Assembly: GCF_001428405.1 (NCBI RefSeq)
Contig: NZ_LMSL01000039.1
Coordinates: 1 to 64,000 of the forward strand
Origin: Frateuria sp. Soil773
GTDB lineage: Bacteria; Pseudomonadota; Gammaproteobacteria; Xanthomonadales; Rhodanobacteraceae
Direction: 5' to 3'
Length of the DNA stretch: 64,000 bases
Below, in pieces: positions 34,675 through 43,201 of the stretch (its first letter is position 1; each line of letters starts with the position of its first letter). The position numbers were made by a program, and so were the translations under genes. The notes beneath the pieces were generated by a model. It worked only from the letters and a program-made list of their open reading frames with translations, made no database searches and was not told where the DNA came from.

Positions 34675-37600
34675 ATGCCGAGTCCCCTCATGCGCCCGAT
34701 GATCCCCGACTATGGTTTCCGCCCCGAGCCGCCCAAGCCGCCGGCGCCGACCACCACCACCTTGCGCGAGGCGCCGCCCGCGCAGGCACGCGCCATGGTC
34801 GGGCAGATGACCCCGCAACAGCAGCAGGCGCTGAAGGGCGAGGTGCGGCAGATGCCGCTGGCCGACCGCCAGCGGCTGGCGAACGACCTGGCGAAGAAGC
34901 TGGAAGCGCCGCAACTGGTGCAACTGGAGCCGGTGTTCGGCCAGGACGACATCGAGCACGCCGTCAGCACCTACGGCAGCGCCAAGCTGCAGGCCGACTA
35001 CAAGGTGGCCCACCTTGCAGGCAACCCCAAGCTCAAGAGCGGGCTGGACAAGCTCGGCCTCACGCCCGAGGACATCAGCAACGCTTCGGAAGCGGCCACG
35101 CCGAAACTGGTCGAAGCCGCGCAGGCGCTGGCGGACAACGATACCGGCAAGGCGTTGCAGGACCTCCAGGCCGCGGCCAAGGCCGGCAGCCCGCTGGCGA
35201 CTAAGGCCTTCACCCATGTCGCCGAAGGGTTGAGCGGCCCGGCCAAGACCATCCTCACCGACGAAAACGTCGCCAAGCAGTTGATCGACGCCGCCCCCGG
35301 CACGATCGACAAGCTGGTGAAAGGCGACCTGGCCGGCGCCCTCAAGGGCCTGGGCGACAACAAGCCGCTGCGCGACGCGCTGATCGACGCCGCGGTGAAA
35401 GACCCCGGCATCAAGGGCAACCTCGACAAGCTCGGCCTCGGCGCCGCCGACCTCAAGCAGGCCGCCGACGCCGCGCCGTCCCTGCTGAACGCTGCCACCC
35501 TCGCCGGCAAGAGCGACTGGCCCGGGGCCGCGCTGGCGCTGGCCGATGCCGGCAAGCAGGCGCCGGAACTGGTCGCCAAGGGCCTCAAGGCCGCGGCGGA
35601 GCATCTGCCGGAGCCGGTCAAGAGCGTCCTGGGCGACGACAAGGTCGCCGAACAACTGGCCAAGTCCAGTCCGGATGCGCTGAAGGACTTCATCAACGGC
35701 GATGTCGGCGCCGGCCTCGGCGCGCTGGGCGGCAACAAGGACCTGCGCGACGCGGTGATCGACGCCGCGATGAAGAATCCCGCTTTCAAGGGGAAGATCG
35801 ACAGCATCGGCCTCGATGCCAACGACCTGAAGCAGGCCGGCGACGCCATTCCCCACCTGCTGGATGCCGCCACCGCGATGTCCGCCAACCCGCCCGACGT
35901 GAACGCCGCGCTGAAGGCCTTCGGCGAGGTCGGCAAGGCCGCGCCGGACCTGCTCGCCAAGGTCGGCGGCAAGATCTACGACAAGCTGCCCGCGGGCACG
36001 CAGGAAAAGCTGCAAGGCCTCGGCATCACCCGCGACCAGCTCAAGGAGGGCGCCGCCGCGCTGCCGCATTTCGTCGAGGCCGCGCAGGCCATCGCGAACA
36101 AGGACTGGAAAGGCGCCATCGATGCCCTGTTTAAGGCCGGCGAAGCCGCGCCGAAGCTCACCCAGGCGGCGCTGCAGAAGCTCGGCGCGCAGATCCCGCC
36201 GGGCAAGTGCGACCTGGTCAAGCAGTTGCTCGCCGACGACACGGTGAGCAAGGAGCTGGCCGGCAATACCGACCTGCACGACGCGATCGACCAGTTGCTC
36301 GACGGCAAGACGCTGGAAGGCGCGAGCAAGCTGCTGCACAACGACACCGTGCGCGACGCCGTGCTGGACGTGGTCGGCAAGGACCCTGCCGTCGCCAAGG
36401 CGCTGGACAAGGCCGGCCTCACCCCGGAAGAGTTCAGGCAGGCAGGCGCCGCCACGCCGCACCTGCTCGACGCGGCGATCGCACTGTCGGCCAACCCGCC
36501 CGACGTGGACGCCGCGCTGAAGGCCTTCGGCGAGGTAGGCAAGGCCGCACCGGACCTGCTCGCCAAGGTCGGCGGCAAGATCTACGACAAGCTTCCCGCA
36601 AGTACGCAGGAAAAGCTGCAAAGCCTCGGCATCACCCGCGACCAGCTCAAGGAAGGCGCCGCCGCGCTGCCGCACTTCGTCGAGGCCGCGCAGGCCATCG
36701 CGAACAAGGACTGGAAAGGCGCCATCAATGCCCTGCTCGACGCCGGCGAGGCCGCACCGACGCTGGCCCAGGCCGCGATCAAGAAGCTCGGCGCGCAGTT
36801 GCCGGAAAACTTCGGCCTGGTGAAGAAGCTGCTCGGCGACGACGCCGTGGTGAAGGAACTGGCGACCAACGCCGACCTGCACGACGCGATCGGCCAGTTG
36901 CTCGACGGCAAGACCGTCGAAGGCGTCGGCAAGCTGCTGCACAACGACGCGATCCGCGGCTCGGTGCTCGACGTGGTCAGCCAGGACCCGCAGGTCGGCA
37001 AGCTGCTCGACAGGATCGGCCTCACCCCGGAGGAGTTCAGGCAGGCCGGCGACGCCTCGCCGCACCTGTTCGACGCCGCCGTCGCGCTCTCCAACGGCAA
37101 GTGGGACGACGCGATCAAGGCCTTCGGCGCCGCGGGCGCCGCCGCGCCGGATCTGCTCAAGAAGGTCGGCAACAAGCTGGTCGACCAGATGCCCCAGGGG
37201 GTGAAGGACAAGCTCGGCTCGCTCGGCCTCACCACCGACGACCTCAAGGACGCCGGCGCCGCCCTGCCGCACGTCATCGCCGCGGTCGCCGACGCCAGCC
37301 AGACGCACTGGCTCGACGCGCTCAAGGAACTGGGCCAGGCGGTGGACGCCGCGCCCGAACTGGTCACCAAGGCGATCAACGCCGCCGCCGGCAAGCTCGA
37401 CGCGGACAACCCCAAGACCCGCCTGCTGCGCTCGATCCTCACCGACCACGACCTGGTGAAGACGCTGATCGGCGACCCGTCGCTGCGCGGCTCGCTGGGC
37501 CAGTTGCTCGAAGGCAAGGTGAGCGATGGCCTGCGCGGCATCGGCAACAACGCCACCGTGATGGCCCAGGTCGGCCGGGTACTGGCCAAGGATCCGGACC

Positions 37601-38604
37601 TGATGGCGCGGCTGAAGCCGCTGGGCATCGTCAGCGCCGACGACATCGCCCAGCTCGGCCCGGCGATGGCCGATTGCGTCGACCTGGCCGACGCGATCAA
37701 GGTCGGCAACATCGGCGACGCGATCAAGAGCCTCGGCGCCGCCATCAAGGACCTCCCCGACGGCACGCGCAACAAGCTGATCGACGCGATCGCCGACAAG
37801 TTCAAGATCAAGCCGGAGCTGAAGGAACTGCTCAAGGGCAGCCTGGAGGCCCTGTCCAACCCGCAGGTGGCCGATGCGCTGGGCCAGGCCTTCGACGCGT
37901 TCGGCAAGGGCGACCCGGTGGCCTTCGTCAAGGCGCTGGCGAACGTTGGCGAGACGATCACCAAGGAAGCGCCCGACCTGGCGGTCGGCTTCCTCGACAC
38001 GCTGAAGCACCTGCCCGGCACGGTCGGCAAGTTCTTCAGCAATCCGGATCTCAATGCGGCGATCGTCAAGTCCGGCTCGCTGCCGCACATCTTCGCCGCG
38101 GTGGAGAAACTCGCCGGCGGCGACGTGAGCGGCGCGATCAGCGAACTGGGCAAGTCGTTCACCACCCTGCTCGGCGCGGGCGATCACTTCAGCGTGGCGG
38201 GCGTCGACCTGCCGTTCGGCAAGGAGGGGCTGGAAGCCGTGGGCGGGCTGTTCAAGCAGTTCGTCGAGTGCATGCCGGACAAGGTCAAGACCAAGCTGGA
38301 AGAGAAGATCGCCACCGCGGTCGCCGGCGCCGGCTTCAAGTCGATCCCGTTCATCGGCCCGCTGGTGGGCGTGGTGGGTGCCGGCAAGGACCTCATCGGC
38401 GACATCAGCGACCACAAGGACGGCCTCAGCATCGCGCTGGACACCGCCAACCTGGTGATCAACGGCGCCGGCCTGATCCCGGGCGTGAGCGCCTTCACCG
38501 GCCCGCTGCGCACCGTGCTCGGCGTGGCGCAGGCGGTGAACGACGTGGCCGGCTTCGTCGGCGACATGCAGGACTTCGGCCAGCAGTTCACCGGCATGGC
38601 GTGA
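34675..38604 (+). CDS. giant helical repeat protein of unknown family
   Basis: A 1309-aa protein that I cannot assign. Residues 1–40 are proline-rich (MPSPLMRPMIPDYGF), without a Sec signal. From about 123 to 1200 it is built of repeats that open with an L-x-x-L/I-G-L/I-T-x-x-(D/E)-L-K-x-A-G block followed by A-x-PH-L/F-x-x-AA. They start near residues 123, 249, 374, 446, 576, 648, 777, 847 and 980. Residues 446–647 and 648–849 form a 202-aa supra-repeat, and the preceding 72-residue blocks at 374 and 576 repeat with the same period. The composition is Ala/Lys/Asp/Leu-rich, nearly free of Cys and Trp. Residues 1218–1309 are Gly-rich and hydrophobic (SIPFIGPLVGVVGAG, NGAGLIPGVSAFTGPL) and could insert into membranes. 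It is monocistronic. The role could be a non-classically exported effector or a scaffold; this is speculation. Confidence 0.85.
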   Translation: MPSPLMRPMIPDYGFRPEPPKPPAPTTTTLREAPPAQARAMVGQMTPQQQQALKGEVRQMPLADRQRLANDLAKKLEAPQLVQLEPVFGQDDIEHAVSTYGSAKLQADYKVAHLAGNPKLKSGLDKLGLTPEDISNASEAATPKLVEAAQALADNDTGKALQDLQAAAKAGSPLATKAFTHVAEGLSGPAKTILTDENVAKQLIDAAPGTIDKLVKGDLAGALKGLGDNKPLRDALIDAAVKDPGIKGNLDKLGLGAADLKQAADAAPSLLNAATLAGKSDWPGAALALADAGKQAPELVAKGLKAAAEHLPEPVKSVLGDDKVAEQLAKSSPDALKDFINGDVGAGLGALGGNKDLRDAVIDAAMKNPAFKGKIDSIGLDANDLKQAGDAIPHLLDAATAMSANPPDVNAALKAFGEVGKAAPDLLAKVGGKIYDKLPAGTQEKLQGLGITRDQLKEGAAALPHFVEAAQAIANKDWKGAIDALFKAGEAAPKLTQAALQKLGAQIPPGKCDLVKQLLADDTVSKELAGNTDLHDAIDQLLDGKTLEGASKLLHNDTVRDAVLDVVGKDPAVAKALDKAGLTPEEFRQAGAATPHLLDAAIALSANPPDVDAALKAFGEVGKAAPDLLAKVGGKIYDKLPASTQEKLQSLGITRDQLKEGAAALPHFVEAAQAIANKDWKGAINALLDAGEAAPTLAQAAIKKLGAQLPENFGLVKKLLGDDAVVKELATNADLHDAIGQLLDGKTVEGVGKLLHNDAIRGSVLDVVSQDPQVGKLLDRIGLTPEEFRQAGDASPHLFDAAVALSNGKWDDAIKAFGAAGAAAPDLLKKVGNKLVDQMPQGVKDKLGSLGLTTDDLKDAGAALPHVIAAVADASQTHWLDALKELGQAVDAAPELVTKAINAAAGKLDADNPKTRLLRSILTDHDLVKTLIGDPSLRGSLGQLLEGKVSDGLRGIGNNATVMAQVGRVLAKDPDLMARLKPLGIVSADDIAQLGPAMADCVDLADAIKVGNIGDAIKSLGAAIKDLPDGTRNKLIDAIADKFKIKPELKELLKGSLEALSNPQVADALGQAFDAFGKGDPVAFVKALANVGETITKEAPDLAVGFLDTLKHLPGTVGKFFSNPDLNAAIVKSGSLPHIFAAVEKLAGGDVSGAISELGKSFTTLLGAGDHFSVAGVDLPFGKEGLEAVGGLFKQFVECMPDKVKTKLEEKIATAVAGAGFKSIPFIGPLVGVVGAGKDLIGDISDHKDGLSIALDTANLVINGAGLIPGVSAFTGPLRTVLGVAQAVNDVAGFVGDMQDFGQQFTGMA

Positions 38605-38616
38605 ACGCTACCGGTT

Positions 38617-38635
38617 CCGGGCCTCGCCGGCCCGG
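38617..38635 (+). terminator. hairpin after the giant repeat gene
   Basis: CCGGGCC and GGCCCGG with a five-base loop, 13 bases after the stop codon. No T-run. Confidence 0.5.
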
Positions 38636-38745
38636 GGCCTTCCGGGCCCGCGCCGCTCGCCTTCGGCGCCCCGCTTCCGCAGTGGCGGCGAAGGCATGCG
38701 GCTATCCGGGCGGACCGCCCGGGCGGGCGATCCGGGCACCCCGGG

Positions 38746-39261
38746 TCAGCACAACCCCAACTGCTTGAGGAAAGCCAACGTCCGGCTCACCTTTTCCTCG
38801 TGCGACAGGCCCGGCTCCAGTTCGAGCAGCCGGCCCGGCTTGAGGTACTTGCGCGTACGCTCGTGCACGAAATCCTTGCTGCGCCGGCGGAACTGCTCGC
38901 CGTCGTCCGCCGGCACGCCGGGCGCGCCGGCCAGCCGCTCGACCTCGGACCAGTCGATCACGCAGGCGTCGACTTCGCCTGCGTAGACCAGCCACGCGGT
39001 GCCGAACACACCCGCGCGCTGCACGTCGCCGTAGAGCTGCTCGAAGGCGCGGCGGTAGTACGGCGCCAGCACCTCGGCATCGGCCATCGGGTCGTCGGCG
39101 TGCTGCAGCAGGACTTCGCGCGTGGCCGCATCCTGGCCCATCCGCGCCGCGACCTCGGCGTTGCTGATCGGTGCGAACCGGGCCTGGGCGAACACCTCGT
39201 CGGCCCAGCGATCGTGTTCCAGCGGCGGGTTGTCGAGAACGATCACGAGCTGCCTGGTCAC
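38746..39261 (-). CDS. 171-aa conserved-looking hypothetical protein
   Basis: I do not recognise the family. It begins with a GTG with GGAGG close upstream (TRQLVIVLDNPP). It is a soluble, charged alpha/beta protein with ARMGQDAATREVLLQHADDP, a GDVQRAGVFGTAWLVYAGEVD segment and a basic KDFVHERTRKYLKPGRLLELE stretch. No cysteine motif or membrane helix. It stands alone, convergent with the giant repeat gene. Confidence 0.7.
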   Translation of the reverse strand: MTRQLVIVLDNPPLEHDRWADEVFAQARFAPISNAEVAARMGQDAATREVLLQHADDPMADAEVLAPYYRRAFEQLYGDVQRAGVFGTAWLVYAGEVDACVIDWSEVERLAGAPGVPADDGEQFRRRSKDFVHERTRKYLKPGRLLELEPGLSHEEKVSRTLAFLKQLGLC

Positions 39262-39387
39262 GTTGCCTCCGCACAGTATCCAAAGGTGCAGTATAGCCAG
39301 CCTTGCGCACCTGCCCGGGGCGGACCGCGCATGTTGAGACGCCGCGGTGAAATGCGTGCGAACGCCGCGCGCGGCACACCCTCTTCT

Positions 39388-39519
39388 TCAGAACGGCAGG
39401 TGGAGGCTGGCGTCCAGCACCCAGCCCAGGCCGAACAGCGTCGATGCGGTGGCGAAGGCCGCCAGCAGCAGCGGCAGGTACTTGTCGAGCGGGTGCTTGT
39501 CGACGGTCAGGTAGTTCAT
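39388..39519 (-). CDS. 43-aa single-helix membrane protein
   Basis: A short gene with ATG at 39519 and GGAGA six bases upstream. It encodes MNYLTVDKHPLDKYLPLLLA, one transmembrane helix (about 16–37) and a SLHLPF tail. Downstream of the copper operon but separated by its terminator. Codon use looks real and the ribosome site is good. Function unknown. Confidence 0.6.
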   Translation of the reverse strand: MNYLTVDKHPLDKYLPLLLAAFATASTLFGLGWVLDASLHLPF

Positions 39520-39837
39520 GGCGTTCTCCGGTGTGCAGGTTTTACGGATGCACCGCCACGCCGCAGCGTGGCGGCATGGGCTCAGCCGAACGGGTGGAGG
39601 CCGCTGAAATGCGGCGCCGGAGCCATGACGAACAAATCCCGGCACAATTTCCGCATGGCAGGACCGGTCGGCAGTGCGGCGAGCCGGCCAGGCAGCGGAT
39701 GGCGTTCCAGGATGTTGCCGGCGGCGCTGTCGCTGTTCATGCGAAATCCTCCCGCACCGCATCGGTGCGGGAGGTATCGTCGGGAAAACGCCTTGCGCGC
39801 GGCAGGAGCAGGCGTCAGCGATCGCGGATGACAGCCG
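39520..39837. other. 318-bp gap between the small membrane gene and copA
   Basis: Contains the copA terminator (39748–39774) and presumably the promoter of the 43-aa gene. No other gene is supported. Confidence 0.5.
39748..39774 (-). terminator. terminator of the merR–copA operon
   Basis: Perfect 11-bp stem CCTCCCGCACC/GGTGCGGGAGG with a five-base loop, 64 bases after the copA stop, followed on the minus strand by ATTTC. Confidence 0.75.
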
Positions 39838-42447
39838 TCACAGCGGCACGCGGCGCAGCCTGAGCGCGTTGCTCACCACCGACACCGACGACAGGCTCAT
39901 CGCCAGCGCGGCCACCATCGGCGACAGCGTGATGCCGAGCAGCGGGTACAGCACGCCGGCCGCCAGCGGCACGCCGACCGCGTTGTAGGCGAATGCGAAG
40001 AACAGGTTCTGGTGGATGTTGCGCACGGTGGCCCGCGACAGCGCGCGGGCGCGCACCAGCGCGGTCAGCTCGCCCTTCACCAGGGTCAGTTGCGCGCTCT
40101 CCATCGCCACGTCGGTGCCGTGGCCCATCGCGATGCCCACGTCGGCCGCGGCCAGCGCCGGTGCATCGTTGATGCCGTCGCCGGCCATCGCCACCCGCCG
40201 CCCCTCGGCCTTGAGCCGTTTCACCACCGCCGCCTTGTCGGCCGGCGACACGTCGGCGTGCACTTCGTCGATGCCCAGCTCGCGCGCCACCGCCCTGGCG
40301 GTGACGGCGTTGTCGCCGGTGAGCATGACGATGCGCAGCCCCTCGCGGTGCAGCGCCGCGAGCGCCTCCGGCGTATCCGGCTTGACCCGGTCGGCGACCG
40401 CGACCAGGCCGGCCAGCACGCCGTCCACCGCCAGGTGCATCACGGTGGCACCGTCCTGGCGCAATTGCCCGGCCTTCGCCGCCGCGTCCTCGCCCGGCGC
40501 GATGCCAAGTTCCCGCAACAGCCGCTCGTTGCCGAGCGCGACCACGCTGCCCTCGACGCGGCCCGATACGCCGCGGCCGGTCAGGCTGCGGAAATCGTCC
40601 ACCGCCGGCAGCCGCTCCCCGGCGGCCTGCACGATCGCCCGCGCCAGCGGGTGCTCGCTGGGCCGTTCCAGCGCGGCGGCCAGGCGCAGCAGGCGCTCGC
40701 GCGGCACGTCGCCGAGCGGCAGCAGCTCCGTCAGCGCCGGCCGGCCTTCGGTCAGGGTGCCGGTCTTGTCCAGCACCAGCGTGTCGATCCCGCGCAGCGC
40801 CTCGATCGCCCCGGCATCCTTGAACAGCAGGCCGTGCCGCGCGCCGCGCCCGCTGGCCACCATGATCGAGATCGGCGTGGCCAGCCCCAGCGCGCAGGGA
40901 CAGGCGATGATCAGCACCGACACCGCCGCGATCAGCGCATGCGTCAGCCTCGGGTCCGGCCCGAACCAGGCCCAGCCGGCGAACGCGAGGACGGCGCAGG
41001 CCACCACCGCCGGCACGAACCAGGCCGCCACGCGGTCGGCCACGCGCTGCAGCGGCGCCCGGCTGCGCTGCGCCCGCGCCACCAGGGCGACGATCTGCGA
41101 CAGCAGGGTGTCCGCGCCGATCCTTTCCGCGCGCATGCTCAGCGCGCCGTCCAGGTTCAGCGTGCCGCCGGTGAGCGGATCGCCCTCGGCCTTGGGCACC
41201 GGCATCGGCTCGCCGGTGAGCATCGATTCGTCGACGTGGCTTTCGCCGGACAATACCGCGCCGTCCACCGGCACCTTCTCGCCGGGGCGCACGCGCAGCA
41301 CGTCGCCGGGGCGGACCTCGTCCAGCGGCACGTCGGCCTCGCCGCCGTCGGCGGCCAGCCGGTGCGCGATCTTCGGCGCCAGCCCCAGCAGCGCCTTCAG
41401 CGCCGCGCCGGTACGGCGGCGTGCACGCAGCTCCAGGAAATCGCCCAGCGTGACCAGGGTGACGATCACCGCCGCCGATTCGAAATACACCCCCACGCGC
41501 CCATGCGCGTCGCGCAGGCCGGCCGGGAAGATGCCGGGCAGCAGGAAGGCCGCCACGCTGTAGGCCCAGGCGACGCCGGTGCCCAGCGCGATCAGCGTGT
41601 ACATGTTCGGCTGCCAGGGTTTCAGCGAACGCCAGCCGCGCGCGAAGAACGGCGCGCCGCCCCACAGCACCACCGCGCTGGACAGCAACGCCTCGACCCA
41701 GCCGGAAATGCGGTCCCACGGCATCGGCCAGTGCCAGCCGAACAGGTGCGGCCCCATCGCCAGCACGAACACCGGCAGGGTCATCGCGGCAAGCAACCGG
41801 AAGCGTCGCGTCATCGCGCGCAGCTCGCCGCCGTCGTCCTCGTCGGCGCTTGGCATCATCGGCTCCAGCGCCATGCCGCACTTCGGGCAGTCGCCGGGGC
41901 CTTCCTGCCGTACCTCCGGATGCATCGGGCAGGTATAGATCGTGCCGGGGATCGCCGCCTCGACCGGGCGTTCGCCGAGATAGCGCTCCGGCGCGGCCAC
42001 GAACTTCCCGCGGCAGCCGGCCGAACAGAAGTGGTAGGCCACGCCGTCGTACTCGGCATGGTGCTTCGCGGTGAGCGGATCGACGTCCATGCCGCAGACC
42101 GGGTCCTTCGCCTTGCCGGCATGGCCGTGGCGTCCATGGTCGTGGCCGTGGTGTCCGTGGGCATGACCGTGGTCCGCATGCGCGTGCGCTCCGTCGTGCG
42201 CGCGCGCCGCAGGCGCCGAACGGCAGCCGCCGGCCTCGTCCTGCCGGCGGCCGGAAGCCGGATAGTCGTCCGGCGCGGCATCGAACCTGGATTTGCAGCC
42301 GCCACAGCAGAAATGGAACACCTGCCCCGCATGCTCCGACCGGTGCGCGCCCTTGGCGGGATCCACCGCCATGCCGCAGACCGGATCGACCGCCATGCCG
42401 TCTCCCGGCCTGCCGCTGGCGGCGCAGCATGCGCCCTGTGCGCTCAT
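39838..42447 (-). CDS. copA: Cu(I)-exporting P1B ATPase with two YHS domains and a heavy-metal-binding domain
   Basis: An 869-aa P-type ATPase. The N-terminus holds two YHS-type metal modules ([11 protein letters not shown]…[12 protein letters not shown], about 20–60, and [11 protein letters not shown]…[12 protein letters not shown], about 113–150). They are separated by a His-rich linker ([21 protein letters not shown]) and followed by a TCPMHPEV…CPKCGM domain (about 170–195). The core shows TGEP, ACPCALG in the ion-path helix, DKTGTLTEG with the phosphorylated Asp, the HP motif (SEHPLAR), and [10 protein letters not shown]. The late [11 protein letters not shown] and MSLSSVSVV helices are those of copper-type (P1B-1) pumps. 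ATG 42447 overlaps the merR stop by four bases, with GGAGG upstream. It exports cytosolic Cu+ to the periplasm. Confidence 0.93.
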   Translation of the reverse strand: MSAQGACCAASGRPGDGMAVDPVCGMAVDPAKGAHRSEHAGQVFHFCCGGCKSRFDAAPDDYPASGRRQDEAGGCRSAPAARAHDGAHAHADHGHAHGHHGHDHGRHGHAGKAKDPVCGMDVDPLTAKHHAEYDGVAYHFCSAGCRGKFVAAPERYLGERPVEAAIPGTIYTCPMHPEVRQEGPGDCPKCGMALEPMMPSADEDDGGELRAMTRRFRLLAAMTLPVFVLAMGPHLFGWHWPMPWDRISGWVEALLSSAVVLWGGAPFFARGWRSLKPWQPNMYTLIALGTGVAWAYSVAAFLLPGIFPAGLRDAHGRVGVYFESAAVIVTLVTLGDFLELRARRRTGAALKALLGLAPKIAHRLAADGGEADVPLDEVRPGDVLRVRPGEKVPVDGAVLSGESHVDESMLTGEPMPVPKAEGDPLTGGTLNLDGALSMRAERIGADTLLSQIVALVARAQRSRAPLQRVADRVAAWFVPAVVACAVLAFAGWAWFGPDPRLTHALIAAVSVLIIACPCALGLATPISIMVASGRGARHGLLFKDAGAIEALRGIDTLVLDKTGTLTEGRPALTELLPLGDVPRERLLRLAAALERPSEHPLARAIVQAAGERLPAVDDFRSLTGRGVSGRVEGSVVALGNERLLRELGIAPGEDAAAKAGQLRQDGATVMHLAVDGVLAGLVAVADRVKPDTPEALAALHREGLRIVMLTGDNAVTARAVARELGIDEVHADVSPADKAAVVKRLKAEGRRVAMAGDGINDAPALAAADVGIAMGHGTDVAMESAQLTLVKGELTALVRARALSRATVRNIHQNLFFAFAYNAVGVPLAAGVLYPLLGITLSPMVAALAMSLSSVSVVSNALRLRRVPL

Positions 42448-42869
42448 GGCTGCGCCTCCTCGTCGGTCAGCGCGCGCAGGATCGGGCATTGCTCGGGAGC
42501 GCCGTGCCCGGGACACGAGGCGATCAACTGGGCCAGCCCGTCGCGCACGCGCTGCAGTTCGGCGATCCGCACCTCGATCGCCTCAAGACGCTGCTCGGCC
42601 CGCTGCTTCACCGCCTTCACCCCGCGCCGCCGGTCGGCCGACAGCGCCAGCAGGTCGCGGATCTCCTCCAGCGTGAAACCCAGGTCCTTGGCGCGCCGGA
42701 TGAAGCGCAATTGCGCCACCGTGCCCTCGCCGTAGCTGCGGTAGCCCGAGGCCCGCCGCAGCGGCTCGGGCAGCAGCCCCTCGCGCTCGTAATAGCGGAT
42801 CGTGTCGATAGCCACGCCGACGCGCTTGGCGACGGCACCGATGGTGAGCGAAGCGTTTTGTGTGTTCAT
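42444..42869 (-). CDS. cueR: MerR-family copper-responsive regulator (CueR-like)
   Basis: A 141-aa MerR protein: [30 protein letters not shown] and [29 protein letters not shown] form the winged helix. A dimerisation coil follows, and the C-terminal metal loop has Cys residues in [12 protein letters not shown] (C-x8-C; CueR usually has C-x7-C). It should activate its own operon with copA when Cu+ binds, from the 20-bp-spacer promoter just upstream. A related metal (Ag, or another MerR ligand) cannot be excluded. Confidence 0.88.
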   Translation of the reverse strand: MNTQNASLTIGAVAKRVGVAIDTIRYYEREGLLPEPLRRASGYRSYGEGTVAQLRFIRRAKDLGFTLEEIRDLLALSADRRRGVKAVKQRAEQRLEAIEVRIAELQRVRDGLAQLIASCPGHGAPEQCPILRALTDEEAQP

Positions 42870-42876
42870 GCCCCAA

Positions 42877-42908
42877 AGTCTAGACCTTTGATCAAGGTCC
42901 AGAGTCAA
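42877..42908 (-). promoter_or_regulatory. MerR-type promoter/operator of merR–copA
   Basis: On the minus strand TTGACT (42908–42903) and TAGACT (42882–42877) are separated by 20 bases, the overlong spacer that MerR proteins untwist. The spacer contains the dyad GACCTTGATCAAAGGTC. It ends 8 bases before the regulator's ATG. Confidence 0.8.
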
Positions 42909-43134
42909 GCACTCCCAATTTCTCCAAGGGAGCAGCCGTGCCCGTCCGTCACCTTCGTCCTCGAACCAGTCCCCCCGTGAAGCGCGCACCCGAAAGATCT
43001 GCCGGTGTCGTTCCGCAATTTTCTACGCCATTCCGCTCAATGCAACGTCATCCACGGCGCGTGCGCCGGCACCTGCTCTCCGAAGGACCTGCCGGCGGGC
43101 GGGCATGACTAATTGCACAGGCTCGGCCATTTAT

Positions 43135-43149
43135 TGTTACGATATAACA
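43135..43149 (+). promoter_or_regulatory. Zur-box-like palindrome before the TonB receptor
   Basis: TGTTACGATATAACA is a palindrome with TGTTA/TAACA arms, close to gammaproteobacterial Zur operators (GTTATAWTATAAC type). It lies 53 bases before the ATG of a ZnuD-like receptor, in an AT-rich spot likely to be the promoter. Repression by Zn-loaded Zur is inferred. Confidence 0.7.
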
Positions 43150-43201
43150 TTACATCGAAAGAACTTGCTGCAATCCCGCGGCCTTCTGGGGACCCCATCC
43201 A

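Noticed and set aside
35794..37006. CRISPR-like or satellite array
   Set aside because: The periodicity is codon-phased, 606 bp long and inside one open reading frame.
34660..38415. 1251-codon open frame antisense to the giant repeat gene
   Set aside because: Composition (Arg/Gln/His/Leu/Val/Gly rich) is what the complement of Ala/Lys/Asp/Leu codons gives; the repeats are coherent as protein only on the plus strand.
34675..38604. Phage tape-measure or XVIPCD-type T4SS effector identity for the giant protein
   Set aside because: No phage neighbours, no tape-measure-like hydrophobic middle and no XVIPCD-like C-terminus; kept as unknown.
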